Part shown: in pieces, positions 1 to 8,915 of the stretch | Numbering within the stretch: the stretch's first letter is position 1 | Layout of the letters: the number at the start of each line of letters is the position of its first letter | Origin: Bacteroidetes bacterium B1(2017) | Lineage (GTDB): Bacteria; Bacteroidota; Bacteroidia; UKL13-3 | Direction: 5' to 3' | Assembly (NCBI GenBank): GCA_002256395.1 | Contig: NKJG01000001.1 | Span: 372,001-436,000 of the forward strand | DNA: 64,000 nucleotides | Program-made: the position numbers and the translations under genes | Notes under the pieces: generated by a model | Told to the model about the DNA's origin: nothing | The model's database searches: none | Seen by the model: only the letters and a program-made list of their open reading frames with translations

Positions 1-716
1 AAATAAAATGGAACATCTAAGGCATTATGATGTGTAATAAATGGCTTTGCAGCTGCTCCTCCCGGAATATTTTGCAAAACTGGAGTATCCACCTCTAAGG
101 CTCCATGTGCATTTAAGAAATCTCTAATTGAACGAATCATTTGAGTACGTTTCAAAAAGGTTTCTTTCACCTCTGGATTTACAATTAAATCGGCATAGCG
201 TTGGCGGTAACGAAACTCAGGATCCGAAACAGCATCAAATGTTTCACCTTCTTTTTCCTTTACCACTGGCAATGGACGAAGTGCTTTTGATAACAACTTA
301 ACCGAGGTAGCATGAATAGATGTTTCACCCGTTTTGGTTACAAACACATATCCTGTAATTCCAATAATATCCCCTAAATCAAGTAGTTTTTTAAATACCG
401 TATCAAAGAAAGTTTTGTCCTCACCAGGGCAAATATCATCCCTGCGAACATAAATTTGAATTCTTCCAGCATCATCCTGAATTACTGCAAAATTTGCTTT
501 ACCCATGTCTCTGGTACGCATAATTCTACCAGCAATGCTAATTTCCTTCCACTTTGGATCCTCCATGCTGCTTGGGTAATCTTTCAAAATCCTTGCAGAT
601 GTAGCATTTACCAAAAATGATTCTGGTGGATAAGCATCAATGCCCATACCAGTTAAATCAACTAATTTCTGACGACGGATTCTTTCCTGTTCGCTTAAGT
701 GGTTCACATTTTCCAT
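1..716 (-). CDS. lysS: Lysyl-tRNA synthetase, class II (5' part only)
   Basis: The first 238 codons of a class II lysyl-tRNA synthetase, the cytoplasmic enzyme that charges tRNA-Lys; the catalytic core continues past the left edge. Visible are an OB-fold anticodon-binding domain at about residues 57-145, the linker 'DPEFRYRQRYADLI' at 165-178 that is characteristic of LysS, and class II motif 1 at about 190-212 ending in 'TP'. The ATG at 716-714 gives a normal LysS N-terminus ('MENVNHLSEQE'). The reading frame is open to position 3, so no stop is seen. A small inverted repeat and a TATTTTCG element lie directly upstream. The identification is secure; the 3' end is unknown. Confidence 0.95.
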   Translation of the reverse strand, partial: MENVNHLSEQERIRRQKLVDLTGMGIDAYPPESFLVNATSARILKDYPSSMEDPKWKEISIAGRIMRTRDMGKANFAVIQDDAGRIQIYVRRDDICPGEDKTFFDTVFKKLLDLGDIIGITGYVFVTKTGETSIHATSVKLLSKALRPLPVVKEKEGETFDAVSDPEFRYRQRYADLIVNPEVKETFLKRTQMIRSIRDFLNAHGALEVDTPVLQNIPGGAAAKPFITHHNALDVPFY

Positions 717-722
717 AAGAAT

Positions 723-744
723 GCGCGAAAATAAGCATTCGCGC
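723..744. repeat. Inverted repeat just upstream of lysS
   Basis: GCGCGAA (723-729) and TTCGCGC (738-744) are perfect 7-bp inverted arms with an 8-nt spacer. They overlap a minus-strand TATTTTCG (726-733), one mismatch from the Bacteroidota -7 consensus TAnnTTTG, ten bases before the lysS start. This could be an operator on the lysS promoter or a short leader hairpin; neither is proven. Confidence 0.4.
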
Positions 745-791
745 TCATCATAAAAATTAATCTTTATTTAAAATCCTATTTGACTAAACAA

Positions 792-832
792 AAACGCAGG
801 CCACCTTCAAGTACTGAAAATGGCCTGCGTTT
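792..832 (-). terminator. Rho-independent terminator of the LruC gene
   Basis: A perfect 12-bp inverted repeat (AAACGCAGGCCA at 792-803 and its complement at 821-832) has a 17-nt loop. Read on the minus strand the stem is followed by a T-rich run, so it should end transcription of the LruC-domain gene that stops at 849, before lysS. Confidence 0.8.
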
Positions 833-848
833 AGAAATTATTTCTTAT

Positions 849-2858
849 TTATGGTTTAGTATAAATTTTTGTAGCGTCTCTATAGCCAGATAAATTCTTG
901 TACCAATCTGGGTATTGAGCTCCATTACTTTGAACCCATGCTGCAAATTTCTTATGTGCAGCAATTATCTGAACCTTTTCGTATGGATAATCAAATTTTT
1001 CTGGAGTTGAAATTGCAAATGGTAATCCAGTCGCGGTTTTATAATATACTCCATTTGAAGCATTTGTTGCATCAGAACTTGTACCTAATACACTTGAATT
1101 AACCAATGAGGTAGGTAGTTTTCCTGGTAAATGAACCTCATACCCTCTTCCTTTATCTGTTTCATCAATATAAATAAATGGATTAAATGTTCCTAATGAA
1201 GTTGCAACTGGTGTAGTAAGTGTCATCCTACTAAAAATAGTATCCGTTTCAATCCAAGTTTTTCCTTCCAAAGTATTGTAGGTGCTAATTAAAGCCTTTG
1301 TATTACCAAGAACCTTTAATATTGCTTTGCTTGCAGCTGCTTCCAATCCAACTCCAGATGTTGTACCACTATTCATAGTAACATTGGTTCTATTAAATGG
1401 AAACTCAACCATAAATGCATTTTTAAACACACCACCAGCAGCACGTAATTTATATTTGGCATTCAAGTCTTTTATTTGATTGCTAGCATTTGTAACGGCA
1501 TGGTATTGATAATCTACAACCACATCATTTAAATCATAATCGCCTTTACTTGGCCATAAATCTTCATAGGCTACAGAGGCCATAGTTGAAACACTTGGAT
1601 AATAAACATTATAGGCGCGACTAGCATCGTTAGGATATTCATCAGTGGTATTATTTACTCCGTCACCATCTGAATCTTGGCTTGGTGTTGTTGGCAATAC
1701 ATTCGTATTATCAATTGCTTTAACAGGGTTGGCTGTTGCATAAATAATGGCATCATTAAAGTCATTATCACAACCATTTCCTGGGCTTCTATTAATATCT
1801 TCAAAACCTATTAAATAGCGTTGAGTTGGGTTATCATATAACAAAACTACATGTTCTTTATTTGCGTCTAAGGCTTCAGGATTCATAGATTTAATGGTAG
1901 TATAAAATCCACTTCCAGCTCCTGGTTTAGTTCCATTCCAAGCATTAGCAGCAATTGCAAATCCAATAGCAGTATCTGCTCCAAATTGGCCAATCTTCAC
2001 CTTCATACCAGAGTTTAAACCTCCACCAGAACCAGAGTAAGAACAATTAGGAAAAATAGAAATAAACGAGTCAACCTGACTAATGCTTGTTGGTTTATTA
2101 TTTTTATTATACACAAAATAGAAAAGTGAATTAAGGTATCCAGCACCTTCATGCACAAACGTAATCCAAACATCACATCTTTCTGTTAAGATTAAATTAC
2201 GTTCTATGTTTGATGCTAGGTAACCAGGATGGTAGGTAGGTACCGGCTGGTATTCTGGTAAAGAGGCATTCACATCATTTAAAAATGTTTGACCAATTAC
2301 ATCATTAGGGGTAACCAAATATAAAGGTACTCCACTTGAATTATACCTCCCTAAACGGAATGAATATTGTGAAGTGCCTTTTCCCATTGCTACTTGAGGG
2401 TAGGTTTTTCCTACATCAGAAGTACGAATCATTTGTGGAGTTTTTCCCCCAATAGTAACGTTCGCTTTTCCGCTATAAATATTCATTAAAACATTATTTG
2501 GTAAACCAATATAATCTGTGTTTACAACCACTTCTTTTACATCTAATGGCATCTCCCTCGAAATATCCAATACACCATTTTCATCAGTTGTTCCCGTATG
2601 ATAAATAATACCTCCATCAATAGGTGCTGCGCTCATAATGTCAACCCTTATTCCTTTTAAGGGCTTATCATCATTTGCCAATAAGGTAACATTAAATCTT
2701 ACCTCATCTGTTGTTTTGTAATCAAAACCAGCTGGTACAACCAATTGGTTAATGTCTGTAATTTCACTTGTGGTGTTGTTTCCGTTGTCTTCAGTTTTGC
2801 TTTTTTTACAAGCTGCAAGGCTCAAAAAGGCTAAAGCAACTAGTGCTAGTTTTTTCAT
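849..2858 (-). CDS. LruC domain-containing lipoprotein
   Basis: A 669-residue lipoprotein with a signal peptide ending in the lipobox 'LAAC' (Cys17), so probably attached to the outer membrane. The middle holds a DUF4114-like segment with 'GFEDINRSPGNGCDNDFND' at about 353-371, typical of calcium-rich cell-surface proteins. A Asp-rich linker 'DSDGDGVNN' at about 395 resembles thrombospondin type-3 calcium-binding loops. The C-terminal 270 residues match the LruC/DUF4842 pattern ('KGDYDLNDVVVDYQY'). Proteins of this family were first noted in Leptospira and are common in Bacteroidota; their function is not established. It stands alone between two terminators or gaps, with a candidate -7 element at 2887-2894. 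Confidence 0.85.
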   Translation of the reverse strand: MKKLALVALAFLSLAACKKSKTEDNGNNTTSEITDINQLVVPAGFDYKTTDEVRFNVTLLANDDKPLKGIRVDIMSAAPIDGGIIYHTGTTDENGVLDISREMPLDVKEVVVNTDYIGLPNNVLMNIYSGKANVTIGGKTPQMIRTSDVGKTYPQVAMGKGTSQYSFRLGRYNSSGVPLYLVTPNDVIGQTFLNDVNASLPEYQPVPTYHPGYLASNIERNLILTERCDVWITFVHEGAGYLNSLFYFVYNKNNKPTSISQVDSFISIFPNCSYSGSGGGLNSGMKVKIGQFGADTAIGFAIAANAWNGTKPGAGSGFYTTIKSMNPEALDANKEHVVLLYDNPTQRYLIGFEDINRSPGNGCDNDFNDAIIYATANPVKAIDNTNVLPTTPSQDSDGDGVNNTTDEYPNDASRAYNVYYPSVSTMASVAYEDLWPSKGDYDLNDVVVDYQYHAVTNASNQIKDLNAKYKLRAAGGVFKNAFMVEFPFNRTNVTMNSGTTSGVGLEAAASKAILKVLGNTKALISTYNTLEGKTWIETDTIFSRMTLTTPVATSLGTFNPFIYIDETDKGRGYEVHLPGKLPTSLVNSSVLGTSSDATNASNGVYYKTATGLPFAISTPEKFDYPYEKVQIIAAHKKFAAWVQSNGAQYPDWYKNLSGYRDATKIYTKP

Positions 2859-2886
2859 AGAGTTAATTAGTTTGGGAATTATAAAA

Positions 2887-2894
2887 CAAAGATA
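2887..2894 (-). promoter_or_regulatory. Candidate -7 element of the LruC gene
   Basis: The minus strand reads TATCTTTG here, an exact match to the Bacteroidota housekeeping -7 consensus TAnnTTTG. It sits 29 bases upstream of the start codon at 2858. I see no good TTTG at the expected -33 distance. Confidence 0.45.
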
Positions 2895-2996
2895 TAACCA
2901 AAAATATAAGTATCTGATAACGAATATTTTTAATCGGTTTTAATGCTCTATTTTGGGCCTGATAAACAGCCTATTCCGTTTTTGGGAATGTAAAAA

Positions 2997-4514
2997 TTAT
3001 TTAATTCTTAACAAATTAGATTTCGCTTTTTGATGAATGCTGCTCTCATAATCAAAATTACTATAGTCAAGTACCTTTTCATAATAGGTTCGAGCCAAGC
3101 CCAAATAATTTAATTGCTCATATATTTGACCCAACTGCAAACACGAATTTGGCACCAAATAACTATTTATTTTTAGTCCAACTTGGAGTGATTTTTTATA
3201 ATGATCTATTGCCTCAGAATATTTTTTTTCTTCCTGGTAAATTCGTGCATACCTATACTCCAACTCTAATTTTTGAAAACTGCTATGTAAATTTTCTGGT
3301 TTTATTTTCACTAAAATAGCATGTGATTTTGGATAGTAACCTCCGTCAAATAGCAATCGAGCTTTTAACAATTCTGTTGACGGAAATACACCTACTGATA
3401 AATCGTTTTTCATCAATTTATTTTCGGAACCTGCATCCTTAGTATATTTTTCCATGAGGGCAGTATAGGTATGAAATTTAGTTGTATCATTCTGTAATAA
3501 AGCAATCCAACTTAGTTTTTGGTAAGCATCCTTATACGAGCCCTTTGTAACACTAAACGAAATATATTTTTTATACCAAATAGCTGCCGAATAATCCAAT
3601 TGCTGGAGCAAATAATTTCCCATCATAAAGTTCAAATACTGAATTTGCTCATAGGATTCGTCTTGCGGCCTTGCCTTTAATGTTTGTAAGGCAATATCGT
3701 TTTCACCGCATTTACCAGCCACATAAGATCTCAAATAACAAGTCATTAAATTATGCTGATAATCGGCAGAACGATCCTTAATAAATTCCCATGCTTTATG
3801 CTTATCCACCCCAAAATTCAATTGAATTAATGTATAAATAACGTTTGCTTGTTGTTGTTCAATTAACGGTTCATGGGCATATCCTTTTATATAGTCGGAT
3901 AAGATTTTTAAACCCTTATCAAAATCTCCTTCTAAGCCAACCACATTTACAATCCAATTATATTGCTTTGGAAAGGTTCCAATTAATGCCATTAAGGCTC
4001 CCAATTCTTTTTTATGCCCTAAAAATTCTGGGTGCAATTTTTCATTTTGGTTAATCTCTTGATAGGCTGTTCTAAAATCCCAAGCCGCAGATAAATATTC
4101 ATTAAAGGCTCCTTTAACAAATGCACTTTGTAAATGAACACTTCCTTTTAAGAATAACTTATAAGAAGAGGATTCTGGCAATTGTTGAATTTTAATCAAG
4201 GTGGCCGCATTTGCCTTTTCAAACAAACCCAGCAAGTTTTTGTCTTGCTGAACCATAATATGAAAAAAAGTGGAGTAATGATTTAGATAATGAGCAGCAA
4301 CATTATCGGGGTGCTTTTGAAGCTCAATAGAAATTAAGGCATTCGCCTGCTTGAGTTGAAGCTTGGCCATATACTTTTGACTTTCTATTAAACCAGGAGT
4401 ATATTCAAAATATGCAGCTTTGGTCGTTTGGTTCAAAAAAAACACAAACAACAAAGGTAGTAAGCTCTTTAGAAAACCTTTAATCGGAATCAAATTAGGT
4501 AGGATTAATAACAT
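2997..4514 (-). CDS. TPR-repeat protein, exported
   Basis: A 505-residue protein with a hydrophobic N-terminal segment (about residues 14-33) that looks like a signal peptide or anchor. The rest is almost all helical. The C-terminal third has recognisable tetratricopeptide repeats, for example around 'EEKKYSEAIDHYKKSLQ' and 'CLQLGQIYEQLNYLGLART'. TPR arrays bind partner proteins; no catalytic domain is seen and the partner is unknown. It lies downstream of the Nif3/zinc-ribbon unit but is separated from it by two hairpins at 4518-4600, so it is probably transcribed on its own. I do not recognise a named family. Confidence 0.75.
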   Translation of the reverse strand: MLLILPNLIPIKGFLKSLLPLLFVFFLNQTTKAAYFEYTPGLIESQKYMAKLQLKQANALISIELQKHPDNVAAHYLNHYSTFFHIMVQQDKNLLGLFEKANAATLIKIQQLPESSSYKLFLKGSVHLQSAFVKGAFNEYLSAAWDFRTAYQEINQNEKLHPEFLGHKKELGALMALIGTFPKQYNWIVNVVGLEGDFDKGLKILSDYIKGYAHEPLIEQQQANVIYTLIQLNFGVDKHKAWEFIKDRSADYQHNLMTCYLRSYVAGKCGENDIALQTLKARPQDESYEQIQYLNFMMGNYLLQQLDYSAAIWYKKYISFSVTKGSYKDAYQKLSWIALLQNDTTKFHTYTALMEKYTKDAGSENKLMKNDLSVGVFPSTELLKARLLFDGGYYPKSHAILVKIKPENLHSSFQKLELEYRYARIYQEEKKYSEAIDHYKKSLQVGLKINSYLVPNSCLQLGQIYEQLNYLGLARTYYEKVLDYSNFDYESSIHQKAKSNLLRIK

Positions 4515-4517
4515 GCA

Positions 4518-4549
4518 AAAGGCCTTTGAACTTTAATCCAAAGGCCTTT
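4518..4549 (-). terminator. Hairpin in the gap before the TPR gene
   Basis: AAAGGCCTTTG (4518-4528) and CAAAGGCCTTT (4539-4549) form a perfect 11-bp stem with a 10-nt loop. Each arm also contains the palindrome AAAGGCCTTT, so the arms can pair in two ways. On the minus strand it ends in TTTTGC three bases before the TPR start codon. It may be a second terminator of the zinc-ribbon unit or a leader hairpin of the TPR gene. Confidence 0.5.
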
Positions 4550-4570
4550 CAAAGTACAACAATTTCAATG

Positions 4571-4600
4571 CAAAAAAAAAGTCGCCTTTTCAGACGACTT
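4571..4600 (-). terminator. Rho-independent terminator after the zinc-ribbon gene
   Basis: On the minus strand AAGTCG and CGACTT (4595-4600 and 4579-4584) form a stem directly followed by nine T residues. It lies just after the stop codon at 4606 and probably ends the unit that starts at 7426. Confidence 0.7.
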
Positions 4601-4605
4601 ATTTT

Positions 4606-5370
4606 TTAATGGTTAAAATCTGCAGCTACTTCCTCAGAAAGTAATGAGTCTGTTAAAACTCTACCGCAATTTTCGCACACTATAATTTTCTTTCTTTGTT
4701 TAATATCACTTTGTCTTTGTGGAGGAATTCCTGCAAAACAACCACTGCAGCTATCACGCTCAATAGTTGCTACGCCAATACCATTTTTCACACTCTTACG
4801 AATTCTGTCATAAGAATGAACCAAACGCTCATCAGCAACCTTAACAGCGTTACCACGAACTTTCATTAATTCATCCTCTTCCTTTTGAGTTTCGGCAACA
4901 ATTGTATCTAACTCAGCTTTTTTGTTTTTCAAATCTTGAACTCGGCCATCTAACTCAGCCTTCAACGATTCTATTGAACCTTTCTTTTGCTCAATATCAA
5001 ATTGTGTGTTCTTAATTCTTTTCTCTAAAGCTTGTTGCTCAAGACCTTGAATTTCAATTTCTTTATTCAATGCATCAAACTCTCTATTGTTCTTTACATT
5101 GTCTAATTGCTTTTCGTATTTTTTAACAAGTGCTTTGGCATCGGCAATCTTGCCTTTGTTTGCGGCGATAGACTCATCCATCTTTTTAACCTCTGCTTGC
5201 AGGTTGGTTAAACGTGTTTCTTGACCCACAATTTCGTCTTCCAAATCACTCACCTCAATAGGTAATTCACCTCTTACGGCTGTTAACTTATTAATTTTGG
5301 AATCGATTAATTGAAGCTTATATAAAGCTTTTAATTTTTGTTCTATGCTGGTTTCTGTAGCTCCTGCCAT
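4606..5370 (-). CDS. Coiled-coil protein with C4-type zinc ribbon (COG1579-like)
   Basis: A 254-residue protein in two parts: a long charged coiled coil at about residues 10-165, then a C4 zinc ribbon with 'CSGC' near residue 208 and 'CENC' near residue 231. This is the COG1579 (zf-RING_7) layout, a family of putative nucleic-acid-binding coiled-coil proteins with no settled function. Its start is 3 bases from the stop of the Nif3-like gene upstream, and this Nif3 plus zinc-ribbon pair is often seen in Bacteroidota. The two are surely cotranscribed, which hints at a shared role. Confidence 0.85.
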   Translation of the reverse strand: MAGATETSIEQKLKALYKLQLIDSKINKLTAVRGELPIEVSDLEDEIVGQETRLTNLQAEVKKMDESIAANKGKIADAKALVKKYEKQLDNVKNNREFDALNKEIEIQGLEQQALEKRIKNTQFDIEQKKGSIESLKAELDGRVQDLKNKKAELDTIVAETQKEEDELMKVRGNAVKVADERLVHSYDRIRKSVKNGIGVATIERDSCSGCFAGIPPQRQSDIKQRKKIIVCENCGRVLTDSLLSEEVAADFNH

Positions 5371-5373
5371 AAT

Positions 5374-6471
5374 TTATAAATAATAATTAACCGGGTTGGT
5401 ATCAGTTTTTGATAAAAGGATTGCAAAAGTAGGAAATTTTTCGAGAATTAACTCACTTAATAATGATTTTGTGAATTTTTCACTCTCATAATGACCGATA
5501 TCGGCTATTAATAGGCGATTCTCGGCATCAAAAAATTCATGGTATTTAAAATCACTGCTAATAAACGCTTGGGCTCCTTGGCTAATTGCCTTTTTTAGAA
5601 GAAAGCTTCCGGCCCCACCACAAATAGCCACTTTACTGATTTTCTGTGAATTAAATCTAGTATACCGGAGCGTTTTTAGGTCCATTTTCTCTTTCAAATA
5701 AGCTAAAAATTCTTGCTCCTCCATGGGTTTGGGTAACTCCCCTATTAGCCCCGAACCAATTTCTGAACTTTTATTTAGAAGAGGGAAAATATCATAAGCT
5801 ACCTCCTCGTAAGGATGGGCAGTTAGCAATGCCGAAACAACTTTTCCTTGAATTGGTGAAGGAAAAACTACCTCAAGTTTGGTTTCTTCTTCCAAATGTC
5901 TTTTGCCTATCTCGCCAATAAAGGGTGTAGCTTTGGTGTTGGCCTTAAATGACCCCAAACCTTCACTCGCAAAACTACATTCTGAATAATTTCCAATAGA
6001 CCCAGCCCCTGCCTCAAATAGAGATGTAAGCACCAAATTACTATGACTTTTAGGCACATAGCTCACCAGTTTTTGGAGTATCCCTGCTTTAGGATCCAAA
6101 ATTTGAAGCCCTGTTAAACCTAAACGCTCAGCGAATTTAGAATTTACTCCACCTAAAATATTATCTAAATTAGTATGAATGGCATAAATAGCGATGTTAT
6201 TTTGAATTGCCTTAATAACTGTCCGTTCAATATAGGTAGCTCCTGTAAGCTTTTTCAGACCAGCAAAAATGATAGGATGATGAGCAATTATTAAATTACA
6301 ACCCATTTCAATTGCCTCTTCAATTACTTCTTCGGTGCAATCTAATGTGAGTAAAGCTTTGGTAATTTCTGTTTGCCCCGACCCTACTAATAAGCCACAA
6401 TTATCATAGGACTCTTGATATGACAATGGACAAACTTGTTCGAGATAACTACATAAGTCGTTAATTTTCAT
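5374..6471 (-). CDS. Nif3-like dinuclear metal-centre protein
   Basis: A 365-residue member of the Nif3/DUF34 family, ring-shaped hexamers with a two-metal site and no agreed physiological reaction. Metal ligands are visible: His64-His65 in 'AHHPIIF', His99 and Asp103 in 'HTNLD', and the C-terminal 'DIGHYESE' His and Glu. At 365 residues it is the long form, with an inserted PII/CutA-like domain at about 130-245 as in Bacillus YqfO. It is the middle gene of a tight unit, 17 bases after the glycosyltransferase and 3 bases before the zinc-ribbon gene. Confidence 0.92.
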   Translation of the reverse strand: MKINDLCSYLEQVCPLSYQESYDNCGLLVGSGQTEITKALLTLDCTEEVIEEAIEMGCNLIIAHHPIIFAGLKKLTGATYIERTVIKAIQNNIAIYAIHTNLDNILGGVNSKFAERLGLTGLQILDPKAGILQKLVSYVPKSHSNLVLTSLFEAGAGSIGNYSECSFASEGLGSFKANTKATPFIGEIGKRHLEEETKLEVVFPSPIQGKVVSALLTAHPYEEVAYDIFPLLNKSSEIGSGLIGELPKPMEEQEFLAYLKEKMDLKTLRYTRFNSQKISKVAICGGAGSFLLKKAISQGAQAFISSDFKYHEFFDAENRLLIADIGHYESEKFTKSLLSELILEKFPTFAILLSKTDTNPVNYYL

Positions 6472-6488
6472 CTTTATAAGGTCTTAAA

Positions 6489-7304
6489 CTAGGAATTAGC
6501 AAGTCGCTTTTCGAATTTCAATTGTCTGTATTTTTTGAACCAGGAAGTATCTTGAAAACTGCGAATGATCCACACTTTTAGCCAAATTACAGGATACAAG
6601 GCTAGGTTCAGCAAAGCAACCAAAATAGGGAAATGAGCAAACCCAACTTGAATATATTCTCGATAGCCTTTCATTCGTTTGTGGTAAGTGGCTCCTTGAA
6701 TATCATAATAAGCCACCACCTTATCCATAAAAACAGTTTTAAGGTTGGGATCCTTAAACACCCTAATAAACCACTCCGAATCGGCTACTAATGGATAGTC
6801 TAAATTAAAAAAACCAAGTTTTTGAAAAAGTTCCTTCTTGGCAAAAACAGATTGGTGGCAAATAGGGTAATGCGAATAAAACTGTTTTAGGTTTGTTGGC
6901 TTTCCATTGATATAATTTATGCCAGTTGGCTCATTCTTGGTTTCCACCTTTGAATAAATAAAATCGGCATTTTGGGCATTCGGGTTGGAAAAAATTTCCT
7001 CCAGAACAGTTTCAGAGTAAAAAGAATCGCCCGCATTTAAAAAATAAAGGTATTCGCCTTTGGCGGCCAAAATACCTTTATTCATGGCGTCATAAATACC
7101 CTTATCTTTCTCAGAAATAAGGGTTCCTATATACTTAGAAAATGGTTTTAATATTTCGAGGGTATTATCTTTTGATCCCCCATCTACAATAACTAATTCA
7201 AAACTTGTAAAGGTTTGGTTTATAGCCGACTTAAGAGTATCCTCTAAAAGAGCACCAGCGTTATAACAAACCGTAATTAAACTAATTTTAGGTGTTTGAT
7301 CCAT
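6489..7304 (-). CDS. Family 2 glycosyltransferase
   Basis: A GT-A fold glycosyltransferase of about 271 residues that probably moves a sugar from a nucleotide donor onto a polysaccharide or lipid acceptor. Near the N-terminus are 'ISLITVCYNAG', the donor-binding 'VIVDGGSKDNT', and a metal-binding stretch 'YFLNAGDSF' in place of a strict DxD. The C-terminus has a hydrophobic helix near residue 235 that may touch the membrane. An upstream ATG at 7319 is possible, but I prefer 7304 because it overlaps the stop of the small lipoprotein gene as TAATG, a usual sign of coupled translation. Donor and acceptor cannot be read from sequence. Confidence 0.88.
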   Translation of the reverse strand: MDQTPKISLITVCYNAGALLEDTLKSAINQTFTSFELVIVDGGSKDNTLEILKPFSKYIGTLISEKDKGIYDAMNKGILAAKGEYLYFLNAGDSFYSETVLEEIFSNPNAQNADFIYSKVETKNEPTGINYINGKPTNLKQFYSHYPICHQSVFAKKELFQKLGFFNLDYPLVADSEWFIRVFKDPNLKTVFMDKVVAYYDIQGATYHKRMKGYREYIQVGFAHFPILVALLNLALYPVIWLKVWIIRSFQDTSWFKKYRQLKFEKRLANS

Positions 7305-7426
7305 TAAAATTTTGGACAATTACATTTCCCACCACGAGCAATTCCTTTATGTGAACTGCATGCACTCATACTTACCATTGCAAACAATACAAATGCAAGT
7401 CCTACTATTTTCAAGTTTAGTCTCAT
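7304..7426 (-). CDS. Small lipoprotein, 40 residues
   Basis: A 40-codon frame with a basic start, a hydrophobic segment and a lipobox-like 'MSAC' (Cys23). The mature part would be only about 18 residues, rich in Gly and Lys, and ends 'KCNCPKF', a Cys-x-Cys-Pro tail. The stop codon TAA at 7306-7304 shares its last base with the ATG of the glycosyltransferase (TAATG), which supports real translation. Short proteins with a CxCPxF tail occur in other Bacteroidota to my memory, but I cannot name a family. It is the first gene of the minus-strand unit. Confidence 0.6.
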   Translation of the reverse strand: MRLNLKIVGLAFVLFAMVSMSACSSHKGIARGGKCNCPKF

Positions 7427-7487
7427 AATACAAAATTATAAAAAGCAACGAGATTTTGTTAAACTTGCGCAACTCAAATTAAAACAA

Positions 7488-8141
7488 ATGGAACTATTAG
7501 ATATTTTAAAAGAATTATTAACCAATACGAAGGGATTTTTGGAAGCATTTGTATCAAACCATGGCTTATGGATTTACGGTTTGCTTTTTTTGATTGTATT
7601 TTGTGAAACAGGCTTGGTTGTTCTTCCATTATTACCAGGCGACTCACTTTTATTTACAGCCGGTGTTTTGGCAGGAAATGCGAATAATAATTTGGATGTT
7701 GCCATAATTATTATTCTATTAATATTTGCCGCCCTATTAGGAGATAATACAAATTATTTTATTGGAAAGTTTTTAGCGAAAAAAGGAGAAGGGGCTAAAC
7801 TCTTTGGAATATTTACCATAAAAAAAGAATACATACAGAAGACGGAAAGCTTTTATGAAAAACATGGTTCGGTTGCCATTATTATAGCACGCTTTGTTCC
7901 AATAGTTAGAACATTTGCCCCATTTGTGGCAGGTGTTGGTAGCATGAAGTATAGCAAGTATATTACCTTTTGTGCGATAGGTGCTGTGCTTTGGGTAAGC
8001 AGTATAACTCTTGCTGGTTATTTCTTGGGCAGCAATGAATGGGTTCAAAAGAACTTCGAAAAAGTAGTCTTTGGCATCATCCTTGTTTCTGTTTTACCTG
8101 TCATTTTCCAGGTAATCAAGCATCAGTTTGCAAAAAAATAA
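7488..8141 (+). CDS. DedA/SNARE-associated family membrane protein
   Basis: A 217-residue multi-spanning protein of the DedA family, some members of which flip polyprenyl phosphate or phospholipids across the inner membrane. It has the family signatures: 'LPLLPGDSLLFTAGVLAG' near residue 45, 'GDNTNYFIGKFL' near 85 and the charged re-entrant motif 'ARFVPIVRTFAPFVAGVG' near 140. Length is normal for the family. It is divergent from the glycosyltransferase unit, with only about 60 bases between starts. The following gene begins inside its last codons, so they are cotranscribed. Confidence 0.92.
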   Translation: MELLDILKELLTNTKGFLEAFVSNHGLWIYGLLFLIVFCETGLVVLPLLPGDSLLFTAGVLAGNANNNLDVAIIIILLIFAALLGDNTNYFIGKFLAKKGEGAKLFGIFTIKKEYIQKTESFYEKHGSVAIIIARFVPIVRTFAPFVAGVGSMKYSKYITFCAIGAVLWVSSITLAGYFLGSNEWVQKNFEKVVFGIILVSVLPVIFQVIKHQFAKK

Positions 8142-8871
8142 ATACATATTTCTTCTTATAGCCTTGCTAATTGGTTCGGCCCACAATTTATGGGCAGAAC
8201 GAACAAGTGGTTATTGCTCTATGAAGGAGGAAGAAAAAGGGAAGGAAGTACTTTCCTTATACCCTCATGTATATTTTTATTGCGCTACACCTGGGCAAAT
8301 TTATTCCAGAATTTGGATTGATGCGTGGGTAAGGACAAGTGATTTATATGATGGTATTAGGCTACTTGAAAAGACGAAACTATTTGATAAAAATAGAAAG
8401 TTAATTGCCAAGGTTACTCTTTCATTTAACCCAATGAAAATAATGGAAGAGACGGATAGTTTAACGCATATTGTATTATCGGGTTATATTGAAAAATCGT
8501 GTATCGACAATACCTACGTGCCAGAAAACGAACTGAGTAAACTATTAGAAAAAGCCGAAAACAATGAGAAATACACGTATTTCTATGACTTTATTGGACG
8601 TTATGAATTTAGTGAAACAAAAGAGAATAATTCTTATACCTCCTACTTACTTAATGAACCAAATTTTACCCAACAACTATTAGAACCTCGCCTTTTGTTG
8701 GTTTTTTATAAAAGTGAATTAATTGCCATATTTCATACCAGGGACCTTACTGTAAAACGCTACGACTCTATTGAAATGGGTAGTCAATACAAAATGATTT
8801 ATAATTCTAAATTTAGCGAACATACCAAGAAAGAGATGGTTGATATTTACAAAAGGAAACTTCAACCCTAA
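8128..8871 (+). CDS. Secreted protein of unknown function
   Basis: A 247-residue protein that I do not recognise. The frame starts with TTG at 8128, overlapping the end of the DedA gene by 14 bases; this start is preferred because it supplies a good signal peptide ('[17 protein letters not shown]'), which the next ATG at 8221 would remove. The mature part has no membrane segment or obvious catalytic motif, has several aromatic residues, and appears to be a periplasmic or surface protein. It is translationally coupled to DedA and precedes the fucose synthase gene by 44 bases. Confidence 0.65.
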   Translation: MQKNKYIFLLIALLIGSAHNLWAERTSGYCSMKEEEKGKEVLSLYPHVYFYCATPGQIYSRIWIDAWVRTSDLYDGIRLLEKTKLFDKNRKLIAKVTLSFNPMKIMEETDSLTHIVLSGYIEKSCIDNTYVPENELSKLLEKAENNEKYTYFYDFIGRYEFSETKENNSYTSYLLNEPNFTQQLLEPRLLLVFYKSELIAIFHTRDLTVKRYDSIEMGSQYKMIYNSKFSEHTKKEMVDIYKRKLQP

Positions 8872-8915
8872 TTGCCTTAGCAAGTATCTTCGTTCAATTT
8901 CTTATCATTGCACCA

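Noticed and set aside
7773..8048. Minus-strand frame opposite DedA
   Set aside because: DedA signatures on the plus strand are clear, and the antisense product is Phe/Tyr/Lys-rich with no motif.
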